29,057 nucleotides of DNA from an uncultured Eggerthellaceae bacterium (GTDB lineage: Bacteria > Actinomycetota > Coriobacteriia > Coriobacteriales > Eggerthellaceae). The stretch is from NCBI GenBank assembly GCA_934631995.1, contig CAKTYF010000014.1, positions 1 to 29,057 on the forward strand, written 5' to 3'. Made by a program: the position numbers and the translations under genes. How positions within the stretch are numbered: position 1 is the stretch's first letter; each line of letters begins with the position of its first letter. Of the stretch, positions 8,052-15,627 are shown piece after piece. The notes under the pieces are model-generated. The model made no database searches. It had not been told where the DNA came from and was given only the letters and a program-made list of their open reading frames with translations.

Positions 8052-8156
8052 ATGAAACAAAGCACCATGAAATGGATTCGAATTCTTATAATGTTCCTAT
8101 TGGCGTGGGGACTTGCAACCATCATGAAGCAGGGCATTTTCCCGCTCTTTAGCTAA
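8052..8156 (+). CDS. 34-residue single-span membrane peptide
   Basis: A short frame begins with ATG 6 nt after a clean AGGAG (8041-8045), 24 bp after the PucR stop. It encodes a basic N-terminus (MKQSTMKWIR), one hydrophobic helix (about residues 9-24) and a short tail ending PLFS. The strong ribosome site, the typical single-span topology and tight placement in the operon argue that it is translated. Small membrane subunits are known to accompany transporters and oxidases. Whether this one partners the nearby GPH symporter is speculation. It is short enough to be missed by routine gene calling. Confidence 0.6.
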   Translation: MKQSTMKWIRILIMFLLAWGLATIMKQGIFPLFS

Positions 8157-8173
8157 GGGAGCGAGCATCCCTT
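8155..8173 (+). terminator. Weak hairpin after the small membrane peptide
   Basis: AAGGGA (8155-8160) and TCCCTT (8168-8173) form a 6-bp stem overlapping the stop codon of the small gene, followed by a pyrimidine-rich tract. It is a possible weak terminator ahead of the second PucR gene. TTGACA at about 8210 may be part of a fresh promoter, but no -10 is evident before the start codon. Confidence 0.25.
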
Positions 8174-8231
8174 TCTTCCACCCCGCAGTACGCGAACTCA
8201 ATACAGATTTGACATCGTTCAAGGAGAAAGC

Positions 8232-9713
8232 ATGATTGTAACAGCTGGAATGATCGAAGCATGCCTTGAACGCGCCGGATTGCGCGGCGTCAAGATTGAT
8301 GGATCCAAGGACTGCGTTGTTGAGCAGGTGCGGCGATACTCTAACAAGCCCTGTGCTTCCAGGAGCCTATACCTTGTTCCCCTGGGTGCAAGGTATCGGA
8401 AGCCGAAAACAGGGCAGTACGCCCTGGCGGTTCTTCCTGGTTCGTTGGGAGACGAAAACGAGTGTGCACCGTTCTACGACATTCTTCGCAACCTTGATCG
8501 CTGGGACGCCCAGCTGAAAGACACCATTATCGACGAGCGCCCGGTAAGCGAACTTGCCGACATTGGAGCCAGCATTCTTCCTCATCCTTTCGCCCTTTTT
8601 GATGCAAATCTGAACCTTTTGATGAAAACGTCCGAGTACGTCATTGACAATCAAGACCCGGATTCCAACGTGCCCCCTGCTTCTTCTGCCGAGAATCTGC
8701 AGCTTGATGAGGATTACCATGATGCGGCCCAAAAAACAGACCCCTTCTATTACCACGATGCAAATGGCCTTCTGTACCATTGCATCAACTTCCACTTTGA
8801 TGGGGCCTATACGGCTCGACTCGTAACCCGCATACAAGATTCAGAACGTCTGAGCAGCGGAGAAGAGCAACTTATTGCTCATTTTGCATCCTATATCAGT
8901 CGCGCGCTTGCTTACTCAAGAGACCTGAAGTCAATGGGGAGCAAGTACGCAACCCTTAGACAGTTGTTTCGAACGCTTTGCGAGCAGCCCGGCGCCGTTC
9001 CCGATGCGAATCTTGCAGCCTATTTGACACCTTGCGGCTGGAATGCCACAGACAATCTGCTGGTTGTGATATTTGCCCTGGAGAAAAACGCGCCCTGGAA
9101 CAGCGCGGCAAGCTATTTGGGACGGCAGCTGGAAAGGACTTTATCCGGCACCATCGCGCTCACAAAGCTCCAAGAGATTACCTGGATTGTAAATCTAAGC
9201 CTAATGCAACGCTCGAACATTCCAAAACGCGAAGCGATCGCCTGCGTAAGCAAAACGATTTCCGACCTATGCCGCGATTACGCCTGCAAAGCGGGAGAAA
9301 GTCGGCCCTTCAGCACCGTTGCAAGCCTGCATGCCCACCGAGAAGAAGCGCACATGGCACTTGAACTGGGAGGCACGATTGATCCTTCCCTTTGGCATTA
9401 TCGATTCGCTGATTACAGCCTTGCCCATTTACTCCGCTACGGCACGGGAACCCTTGAAAAGCGCCAGCTGTGCCACCCCGCTTTGCTGGACCTGATCAGG
9501 CACGACGAGCAGAATGGCACCGCGTACGCCCCGACACTTGTAAGCTTCCTGCGCAATAACCAAAGCCCCACGCCCACGGCAAAAGCCCTGTTCATTCATA
9601 GAACATCGCTTCTTCGAAGAATCGAGCGCATCAATAAAATAACAGCACTTCACCTGGATGACCCCGATGAAGTGCTGCATCTATTGCTCTCTGCTCGACT
9701 GCTGAACTTGTAA
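8232..9713 (+). CDS. PucR/CdaR-type transcriptional regulator (second)
   Basis: This 493-residue protein has the same architecture as the regulator at 6516-8027: a long unassigned N-terminal half and a C-terminal PucR helix-turn-helix (FLRNNQSPTPTAKALFIHR, then TSLLRRIERINKI, about residues 435-470) followed by HLDDPDEVLHLLLSARLL. The two proteins differ over most of their length, so they are probably old paralogs with different ligands. Ribosome site AAGGAG lies upstream of the ATG. The gene converges on the second URO-D gene with only 3 bp between stop codons, which suggests that regulator and enzyme belong to one functional unit. Confidence 0.85.
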   Translation: MIVTAGMIEACLERAGLRGVKIDGSKDCVVEQVRRYSNKPCASRSLYLVPLGARYRKPKTGQYALAVLPGSLGDENECAPFYDILRNLDRWDAQLKDTIIDERPVSELADIGASILPHPFALFDANLNLLMKTSEYVIDNQDPDSNVPPASSAENLQLDEDYHDAAQKTDPFYYHDANGLLYHCINFHFDGAYTARLVTRIQDSERLSSGEEQLIAHFASYISRALAYSRDLKSMGSKYATLRQLFRTLCEQPGAVPDANLAAYLTPCGWNATDNLLVVIFALEKNAPWNSAASYLGRQLERTLSGTIALTKLQEITWIVNLSLMQRSNIPKREAIACVSKTISDLCRDYACKAGESRPFSTVASLHAHREEAHMALELGGTIDPSLWHYRFADYSLAHLLRYGTGTLEKRQLCHPALLDLIRHDEQNGTAYAPTLVSFLRNNQSPTPTAKALFIHRTSLLRRIERINKITALHLDDPDEVLHLLLSARLLNL

Positions 9714-9716
9714 GGT

Positions 9717-10709
9717 TTAAGCCTTCCCTGCGCTTGCTGCGCCATAAGTGGGCAACAGCTGGCGATACCGTACCACTTCCCCAGCCATAACTGGGTCACG
9801 CATATTGCTCAGCTTGAAGCCTTGGAAACCGTAGGAGTGACCGTACTTGCCGTATTCATTCAGGCAGCGCTGTACTTCAGAGCACGTGAGCTCATCGGTC
9901 GCATCATCCTGACCTGGGGCTCCCTGAGTGTCGTAGCCGCCCATGACGGAAAGCTTGTCGCCCAAGGTCTCAATAATGTTGCAAATGTCATTTATCGGCT
10001 GAGCTGCTTGCCATGCCACGGACCCTTCTTCAATAACATCGGGAAGAATATCCTCGCAATGACCGCAAATATGTATCTCGGGAATAATTCCCAGCTGCTT
10101 TGCCGCCTCGTTCATGCGGGTGTGAGCAGGCTTGATAAACTGACGGTAAATCTCGGGAGACATGAACAGCGAACGACTGGTTGCCACGTCATCGTAATGG
10201 ACGTATGCATCGGGCTTCAGGTATTCCGCAACGCGCTCAAGCAGACGAACCTTGTAGTCGGCGATTGCCATGCACAAGGCATACGTTGCTTCAGGCTCCT
10301 CATAGAAAGCGCACAGGGCATCTTCGAAGCTCAGAAGGTGCGTCAAACGCAGAAACACCGAGTTCCACGTGTGGTATTCAAAAACACGCTCGTTGCGATC
10401 CTTGCCAGCAAGCTGCTGTTCCGCGAAAGCCTTCCAGTCGATGGCGTCTAAGTCGGGAAAACGAACTTTGTCCTCCCAATCACACACGTCATCCAGCGGG
10501 ATAAGCTCGGGGTCAAGAGCCGGTTGACCTGCTGCCGACGAAGTTGGAATCCAGTTGCATCCAAAGCCATCCCGGCCGCCTGCAAGCGGGCCGTTCTCCC
10601 AATACTCCAGCTGGCTGCCAAGAATGTACTGATCCGCAGCAAAACAAGGAACCCAATCCGTTGTCTCGTGGTTGAGATACGCCAGGTAATTCTCGCGTAC
10701 GCTATACAT
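9717..10709 (-). CDS. URO-D-fold protein with HxC metal motif, putative methyltransferase
   Basis: This 330-residue protein has the URO-D/MtaA fold: VHYDDVATSRSLFMSPEIYRQF (170-191), EIHICGHCEDILPDV (211-225), AWQAAQPIND and VMGGYDTQG. The H213-I-C215-G motif matches the zinc-binding His-x-Cys of MtaA/MtbA-type methyltransferases, unlike the paralog at 3628-4629, where the Cys is missing. A methyl-cobalamin:acceptor transferase role is therefore more plausible for this copy, but the corrinoid protein and acceptor are not in the window. GGGAGG lies 10 nt upstream of the ATG. The region from 10710 to the PadR gene must hold its promoter. Confidence 0.82.
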   Translation of the reverse strand: MYSVRENYLAYLNHETTDWVPCFAADQYILGSQLEYWENGPLAGGRDGFGCNWIPTSSAAGQPALDPELIPLDDVCDWEDKVRFPDLDAIDWKAFAEQQLAGKDRNERVFEYHTWNSVFLRLTHLLSFEDALCAFYEEPEATYALCMAIADYKVRLLERVAEYLKPDAYVHYDDVATSRSLFMSPEIYRQFIKPAHTRMNEAAKQLGIIPEIHICGHCEDILPDVIEEGSVAWQAAQPINDICNIIETLGDKLSVMGGYDTQGAPGQDDATDELTCSEVQRCLNEYGKYGHSYGFQGFKLSNMRDPVMAGEVVRYRQLLPTYGAASAGKA

Positions 10710-11081
10710 ACTTCATCATCCTCCCTTATCGAAAAACTTCCCCTGTTTTACGACCCTGAGTTCATGATAGATGCACGCGCTGTCAGGCGAAATACCAGCA
10801 AACGTGAATAATAACGCAGCCAACGCATCGTTTTGTAGCGCGCAAAACGCTGCGGCAGGCAGGGTAACGATTCGGCGATGTGCAGAGGCCGCCGCTCTGC
10901 GATCTGCGCTCGGCTTTCGCCCCAGCTCTTCTTTTTAGTACCGAGATTCTTCTTTTTGATAAAAAGTATTGGCTCTTGCACGCTATTTGTGGGAAGATAG
11001 CATGTGTTTTTGTGTCAGACCATCGTACGCTTGCAACGTGTTGTTTAAGACGAATAAAAGCGACAGAGAAAAGAGGTTTCT
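10710..11081. promoter_or_regulatory. Divergent intergenic region, URO-D/PadR
   Basis: A 372 bp region without a convincing gene. CGTTTTG (10829-10835)/CAAAACG (10843-10849), enclosed by CGCAGC (10815-10820)/GCTGCG (10849-10854), forms a structured hairpin. On the minus strand it is followed by TTATTATT, so it may be a terminator-like structure in the leader of the URO-D gene. CTTTTT-GAT-AAAAAG lies near 10953-10967, and GCTAT/ATAGC (10982-11001) could be an operator near the PadR promoter. Confidence 0.35.
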
Positions 11082-11513
11082 ATGTGGGGTGCCTGCCATC
11101 CGAAAAGCGATGAGGATATGAAAGAGTGCGCCGAGCTGGGAAAATCGCTCAATCGCCTTTCTCAACCGACCATCTTGGCCATCCTTGCCGAATCAGAGAA
11201 GCCCTTGCACGGATACGTTATTGTGCAGGAAGCCGCAAAGTCGCCCATGTTCGGCGGCAAAAAACCCGACGCAACGGGTGTGTACCGCACGCTGAAGCGC
11301 CTGGAGGAATCGGGGCTTGTAACGTCGCGCTGGGATATCCCCGAAGAAGGTTCCGCAAAACGCCTGTTCACGCTTACGGACAAGGGTCGCAGCTGCCTGC
11401 GCCGCTGGATTGATGCGCTGGCGTGCTACACGCTGACCATTGAGGAGCTGCGCAACGAGGCATCGCGTGCACTGGGTATTGAAACACCCGATGCACCCAC
11501 CTGCTCGCACTAA
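11082..11513 (+). CDS. PadR-family transcriptional regulator
   Basis: This 143-residue protein has a winged-helix domain typical of PadR repressors: ILAILAESEKPLHGYVIVQE (about 32-51), GVYRTLKRLEESGLVTSRWD and KRLFTLTDKGRSCLRRWIDAL. PadR proteins usually repress an adjacent detoxification or transport gene, or themselves. Here no same-strand target follows, because the gene ends in its own terminator, so the target may be the divergent URO-D gene or lie elsewhere. AGAGG lies 6-7 nt before the chosen ATG. A second in-frame ATG 12 codons on also has GAGG upstream, so the true start could be internal. Confidence 0.88.
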   Translation: MWGACHPKSDEDMKECAELGKSLNRLSQPTILAILAESEKPLHGYVIVQEAAKSPMFGGKKPDATGVYRTLKRLEESGLVTSRWDIPEEGSAKRLFTLTDKGRSCLRRWIDALACYTLTIEELRNEASRALGIETPDAPTCSH

Positions 11514-11573
11514 GTCGCCACATTGCTCGCTGCCGCCGAAATGCAGCGACAACACCGGTAGATAACACCAGGT

Positions 11574-11598
11574 AGACCCCCATTTGGGGGTCTTTTTT
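11574..11598 (+). terminator. Intrinsic terminator after PadR gene
   Basis: AGACCCCC (11574-11581), ATTT loop and GGGGGTCT (11586-11593) are followed by a run of T. This is a textbook rho-independent terminator, 60 bp after the PadR stop codon. The 168 bp from there to the convergent HdrD-like gene shows nothing else. Confidence 0.92.
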
Positions 11599-11766
11599 CA
11601 TCGAAGAGAATCGAGAAGGGGTCGCACACGGAAGACGCACCTAGAAGCGCACCCGCCTGTGGCAAAATCTTCCGAGCGGCTTCCCCCTGCGAAGCGCTGG
11701 ATTACGGGAGAAGATTTGCTCCCACAACCCGCAGCAGCGACGACATGTTGCAGCAGCCCCAGCGCC

Positions 11767-13218
11767 CTACAGCAAAACCGAGCGAACCCAGGCGGCATAC
11801 TGCCCCGACCACATGCCCTCAAGCTGGTCAAACACCTGATTCCAATCGAACCGCCCCGGAAAGATGAGCTCCAGATAATTGCACGGAACAGCTTTGCTCA
11901 CCGCGCATCCCGCTTTTATATCGGCACGACGCTTCTGCGCCGCCGTATACGTGCACGTGGGACAATTCGAAACCAGCAGCTCGGCGCCCGTTTGCGCTGC
12001 CTCACCCTTGAGCAGGTAATCGATGCGCTGCTCTTTAATGGCGGGGTCCACCAGACTTACCGCACCGGCACCTCCGCAGCACAACGCATTCGCGCCATGA
12101 TGCAGCATTTCAACCACTCGAACGTCTTGCGCCTGAAGAAGCGTGCGAAGCGGGCCGCCGAAAACACCTTCGCGATCGTGGCACGAATCAAACGGCGCAA
12201 TACGCACTGCACCTGCGGTTTCTCCTGTGTTTCCGCCTGCGGAAGCCGCTGCGCATGCATCTTGCGCTTCGGTTGCGCCGGGTTGCGCACCCGCAGGTTC
12301 ACCCGCACAGGACAGCGCACCCGCAGTCGCCACTTTGTTCGCGACCGCTGTGCCGGACGCCTCCTGTGCAGCCGCCGCAGCCTGCGCTGTCAATTCACGC
12401 ACACGATCAGCACTCACCCGCACGCCGGCATCGGCCAGAAGCTGCGGCAACGCGACCATCTCCAGCGCGGCTCCCTGCGCCGTTGCGGCCGACGCAAGCT
12501 CTTCTGCGCAGCCGGGACACACGCACACAACACGCTTGATTCCCGCAGCAACCATTCGCTCTATCAGGGATTTCTTATATGTATCTGCGCGGTCACCGTA
12601 ACCCGCCGTCTTCAACGGGCTCCCGCAGCACGCATCGGTGAACACCACGGGGCCCGCGTTTTCCTGCAACCACGCAAACGCCTGGCGCGTCAAGTCGGGA
12701 GAATAGCTTGCCAGCGGACAACCTGGGAAAAACAGCGTATCGGCGCCTAAGGCAGGCGCGTCCTCTATCTGGGGCAAGTCCACGTACCAGATGCCGTACA
12801 CCGCGCGATACGCCGAGAAGCAGTGCCATTCCTTATCGACTTGCGTCATGGTGAAGCCGCTGCCATCGACCACCCCGCCCAGGGCAAACAGCTCGCGCAG
12901 TGCCGTGAACATGCCGCGCGCGTCCACGTGCGTGGGGCATTTCAACGTGCAGTAGCCGCACATGAAGCAGCGGCGCACCGCGAAAACGGCCGCCGGGTGC
13001 GCAGAAGCCACATCAGCAACGTCTTCCGCGTTCTCTACCAGGGAAAACAGCGACGCCAAGCTGCCCACCGTCATGTCTGCGCCGCCTTCCCGCACGGGAA
13101 GCAACGCGCCCGAAGCATCGCGTTCCTCTAGCACGGCACAGCGGCCCGTGCACGCACCGCAGCCGATGCAAGCGCGAACCGCCTGGTCAATCACTTGTTT
13201 CGCCAACGAGAACGACAT
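11767..13218 (-). CDS. CCG-domain iron-sulfur oxidoreductase (HdrD/GlpC-like)
   Basis: This 483-residue protein has two N-terminal [4Fe-4S] motifs: C17-C20-C23-C27 (CIGCGACTGRC) and C84-C87-C90-C94 (CFMCGYCTLKCP). Two CCG (DUF3483/cysteine-rich) domains follow. The first has FFPGC near 168, ACCGSPLK and CPGC. The second has DSCHD, ALCCGGAG and NCPTC. This is the layout of heterodisulfide reductase HdrD and glycerol-3-phosphate dehydrogenase subunit C, which pass electrons to or from disulfides or quinones. An Ala/Gly-rich insertion at about residues 283-340, inside the linker before the second CCG domain, is unusual. It is the last gene of the DUF169-GNAT-CCG operon, 12 bp after the GNAT stop. 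Confidence 0.85.
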   Translation of the reverse strand: MSFSLAKQVIDQAVRACIGCGACTGRCAVLEERDASGALLPVREGGADMTVGSLASLFSLVENAEDVADVASAHPAAVFAVRRCFMCGYCTLKCPTHVDARGMFTALRELFALGGVVDGSGFTMTQVDKEWHCFSAYRAVYGIWYVDLPQIEDAPALGADTLFFPGCPLASYSPDLTRQAFAWLQENAGPVVFTDACCGSPLKTAGYGDRADTYKKSLIERMVAAGIKRVVCVCPGCAEELASAATAQGAALEMVALPQLLADAGVRVSADRVRELTAQAAAAAQEASGTAVANKVATAGALSCAGEPAGAQPGATEAQDACAAASAGGNTGETAGAVRIAPFDSCHDREGVFGGPLRTLLQAQDVRVVEMLHHGANALCCGGAGAVSLVDPAIKEQRIDYLLKGEAAQTGAELLVSNCPTCTYTAAQKRRADIKAGCAVSKAVPCNYLELIFPGRFDWNQVFDQLEGMWSGQYAAWVRSVLL

Positions 13219-13230
13219 ACGCCCACAAAC

Positions 13231-13659
13231 CTATCGCGTTTTTCCCATAGGAACAGGCCCGCATTCCGCGCGCAGAGCGCAGTGGTCGCAATCATCCACG
13301 ACCGCTTTGTCAACGTCGTCCCAGGTAAGGCGCGCATACCCGAGCGCTTCGTAGAAGCCCACGGATTCACCGCGCGCCACCAGGCGCAATTCGCCAAAAC
13401 GTTGCAGCGCATCGTCCATAAGCGCGCGCCCCACGCCGTACCCGCGCCACGTGGACACCGTGACAACCGGATTCACATGCACCACGCCGTTCGCGCCCTG
13501 CGCCACGCGCAAAAAGCCCACAATGTCGCCGGCCGCACTCTGGGCAACGGTAATATTTTCCATGGACGGCATGTTGTCCATGCCCTCCCACAAGGCATAC
13601 GCGTTAATCGTATCCGTATCTTCCTCGCGCGCGGGACGCAACGTAAATAAGTCAGCCAT
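13231..13659 (-). CDS. GNAT-family acetyltransferase with C-terminal Cys cluster
   Basis: This 142-residue protein has the GNAT fold: LFTLRPAREEDTDTINAY at the N-terminus, acetyl-CoA binding signature WRGYGVGRALMDDAL (about 70-84), and ARGESVGFYEALGY near the C-terminus. The frame reaches 24 codons further upstream, but MADLF has AAAGG at suitable distance and begins the fold. After the fold is a tail, DDCDHCALRAEC, with three Cys in a C-x2-C-x5-C arrangement that could bind a metal, which is unusual for GNAT proteins. It sits between two iron-sulfur protein genes. The acetylated substrate is unknown. Confidence 0.82.
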   Translation of the reverse strand: MADLFTLRPAREEDTDTINAYALWEGMDNMPSMENITVAQSAAGDIVGFLRVAQGANGVVHVNPVVTVSTWRGYGVGRALMDDALQRFGELRLVARGESVGFYEALGYARLTWDDVDKAVVDDCDHCALRAECGPVPMGKTR

Positions 13660-13746
13660 GAACAGGCCTTTCTCTATCTCTACCGTTATTCGCTTCGGGC
13701 GCAACAAAGTGGAGAAGGGACCACCGCGCACCCTCGCCGAGCCAGC

Positions 13747-14781
13747 CTACATGATAGGCGGCACGTAAATCTTATTGCGCGAATCGGGGATGCTCTTCTT
13801 CGCCAGCTCCGTTAGACCCTTCACGATGGTGGGCATGGCGCTTACGGGCACGCCCATGAACATCATGTCTTCGCCCAGGTCAGTGGCGGCGCGGCAACCG
13901 TAACAGCCGAACGTGATGTTGGGCTGCTGCTCAAGCCAGGGGTACAAAACGGCCTCCACGCACATGGAGTTGTAGCCGCTCGCTTTGAAATCGAAGCGGT
14001 GGCCGGTGTAATACGCCATGGACATGCACAGCCACATCATGTGCTCGGGTGTGCCGGTGAATACCACAACCTCGGGCTCGCGCACCGTTTTGTTTAGCGG
14101 CGCAACATACGTTGCACGCTTGCTGTGCGCAGGCAGCGTGGGGCGCTCACGCACCATCTGAGCTGCGGCTTCGGCATTTACCAGCTTGTGGAATAGCACG
14201 TAAATCTCACCGGTGGCAAGCTTTTCGGGCACGCCGGTCATGCCGAAAATAGACGTACCATCGGGACAAGAATGTTTGAACGGCGGCATAAGGATCGAGG
14301 CGCCGCGCCGCGCCGCCATCATCGCCTGGCAGAAGCGCAGGTTTTCGGCGGGCAGGGGGGCGTCGGGCAGAAGCTCGTCTTTATCGATAAGGCTCACCGC
14401 TACCGGCTGCCAGCGCAGGCCCAGCTTCTCCATGCAGATGCGCTGCCATTCGGCGTATTGTTGGTGCAAGTCGTTGCTAATCTGTTCCGCGCGCGGTTCG
14501 TTGGCAAAGGTCTCATCAAATGACGCGTCGCCCAGTGCATCGATGGACAGCGAACGCGTGGGGCAATTTCCCGCGCACGTGGTGCAACCCACGCACAGCT
14601 CGGGATGCGCCGCCACCGGATAGCCGTTTTCGTCTTCTTCCAGCACGTCACAGGGGCAAAACGCAATGCACAGACCGCATTTCACACAACGCTCCGGCGA
14701 ATGCGTCATGCGATAGCTCACCGTGTTACTTTCACGGCGTTCTTCGTTCCAGTGCTGAATTTGCTGCTCGATCTCTTCCAT
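13747..14781 (-). CDS. DUF169 protein with N-terminal 2[4Fe-4S] ferredoxin domain
   Basis: This 344-residue protein has a ferredoxin domain at residues about 28-80 with two cluster motifs: C32-C35-C38-C42 (CVKCGLCIAFCP) and C63-C66-C69-C73 (CVGCTTCAGNCP). A DUF169 domain follows (about 100-335), recognised from WQPVAVSLIDKDELLP, LRFCQAMMAARRG, VVVFTGTPEHMMWLCMSMAYYTG and SGYNSMCVEAVLYPW. DUF169 function is not established. The ferredoxin fusion and the CCG protein downstream suggest electron transfer. The frame is open 65 codons further upstream, but the ATG at 14779-14781 has AGAGGGGATC before it and starts a sensible protein. First gene of the operon. Confidence 0.85.
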   Translation of the reverse strand: MEEIEQQIQHWNEERRESNTVSYRMTHSPERCVKCGLCIAFCPCDVLEEDENGYPVAAHPELCVGCTTCAGNCPTRSLSIDALGDASFDETFANEPRAEQISNDLHQQYAEWQRICMEKLGLRWQPVAVSLIDKDELLPDAPLPAENLRFCQAMMAARRGASILMPPFKHSCPDGTSIFGMTGVPEKLATGEIYVLFHKLVNAEAAAQMVRERPTLPAHSKRATYVAPLNKTVREPEVVVFTGTPEHMMWLCMSMAYYTGHRFDFKASGYNSMCVEAVLYPWLEQQPNITFGCYGCRAATDLGEDMMFMGVPVSAMPTIVKGLTELAKKSIPDSRNKIYVPPIM

Positions 14782-14896
14782 GATCCCCTCTCGTATGTAT
14801 AGCAATGCGGCGCGCAGCTCGATGCGCAGGAGCACGAACGGCAACGCGTTGCTGCTTGCTTCGACGCTGCCGCTTATGTCAACGCTGCTGCGCGTT

Positions 14897-15007
14897 TCAA
14901 TCCCAACGCCGCTGCACATCCCTGCGCCGACACCGTGCCTCGGCAGCACACGCACCCATGCCGCTATGCGCCGCAACGCCTTGCGCCTTCGCTCCGCCGC
15001 GCTTCAT
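14897..15007 (-). CDS. Possible 36-codon leader ORF before DUF169 gene
   Basis: Starting 27 nt after the candidate -10 at 15034-15039, an ATG preceded by AAGGG opens a 36-codon frame rich in Gly, Ala, Arg and Cys (three Cys), ending 115 bp before the DUF169 start. It may be a leader peptide or chance in GC-rich DNA. No similarity was recognised. Confidence 0.22.
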   Translation of the reverse strand: MKRGGAKAQGVAAHSGMGACAAEARCRRRDVQRRWD

Positions 15008-15033
15008 TTTCAAACCCTTAGAGTGCGTCTGCT

Positions 15034-15062
15034 ATTGTACGACACACCCCGCCATCCACCAA
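15034..15062 (-). promoter_or_regulatory. Promoter candidate for DUF169-GNAT-CCG operon
   Basis: Read on the minus strand: TTGGTG (15062-15057), a 17 bp spacer, and TACAAT (15039-15034). It would give a leader of about 245 nt before the DUF169 start codon. Confidence 0.5.
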
Positions 15063-15306
15063 GCACGCAACGCGAAAGAGCACACGTGTCGCCAAACGCC
15101 TCAGTCCACCACCGCATGCACCCGCGCCTTTCCGACCCTTTCGCCCCTTTGCGGCACTATTCGAAGCAATCAGCAGGCTAAAGCCCAACATTCAATGACC
15201 CCTTGTTGAATAAGAGGGGTTGAATTCGGGCTAATCGACGATAATCGGTAGTCAAAAAATAATTAGATTATCTATCAAAATTAACGCATACTTCTGACCT
15301 GGGGTT

Positions 15307-15334
15307 ATTGTATTGAATTGTTTCGGTTCAACAA
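15307..15334 (-). promoter_or_regulatory. Alternative upstream promoter candidate
   Basis: On the minus strand, TTGTTG (15334-15329), a 16 bp spacer and TACAAT (15312-15307) lie in the AT-rich part of the region. Transcripts from here would cross the hairpin at 15182-15232 before reaching the DUF169 gene. Confidence 0.35.
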
Positions 15335-15627
15335 AAAAATCCCTCAATAAACTTAAAATCCCGCTTTAAAACGCAGCCCAACCACCGATTATCGTACATT
15401 TGCCTGAAATTGAAGACGATTTTGCAACAAGCCCATTCGAAAAAAGTGAGTCTCCCGCAAAATGCGCCGACAAGACCGATGGATCATCAAATCTGCGCCG
15501 ATGCCGAAGAACGCAACGCGATGCTGCTCCCGAAACATGCCGACAAAACCGACGTGCCCGTATCCAACAACGATTGGCTCGCAGCCTAACTATCAGGGAA
15601 AACAAGGGGAGATTATTACACCCGCCT

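Larger units (their letters stand above)
14782..15627. promoter_or_regulatory. Long upstream region of the DUF169 operon
   Basis: These 846 bp separate the DUF169 gene from the LysR gene on the same strand. The part near DUF169 is GC-rich, and about 15200-15400 is AT-rich. Two minus-strand promoter candidates are listed separately (15034-15062 and 15307-15334). A structured repeat at 15182-15232 pairs AGCCC...TTCAA...CCCCT with AGGGG...TTGAA...GGGCT and could terminate LysR transcription. CGATAATCGGT (15239-15249) recurs inverted at 15384-15394. The reading frames here have no recognisable protein content apart from a possible leader ORF. Confidence 0.5.

Noticed and set aside
11584..12750. 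388-codon plus-strand frame opposite the CCG-domain gene
   Set aside because: It is very Arg/Cys/His-rich, as expected from antisense reading of a GC-rich gene, and begins inside the PadR terminator.
14780..15209. Overlapping plus-strand frames of about 133 codons in the DUF169 upstream region
   Set aside because: Two frames are open over the same GC-rich DNA with His/Cys/Arg-rich content and no ribosome sites, so they look like chance.
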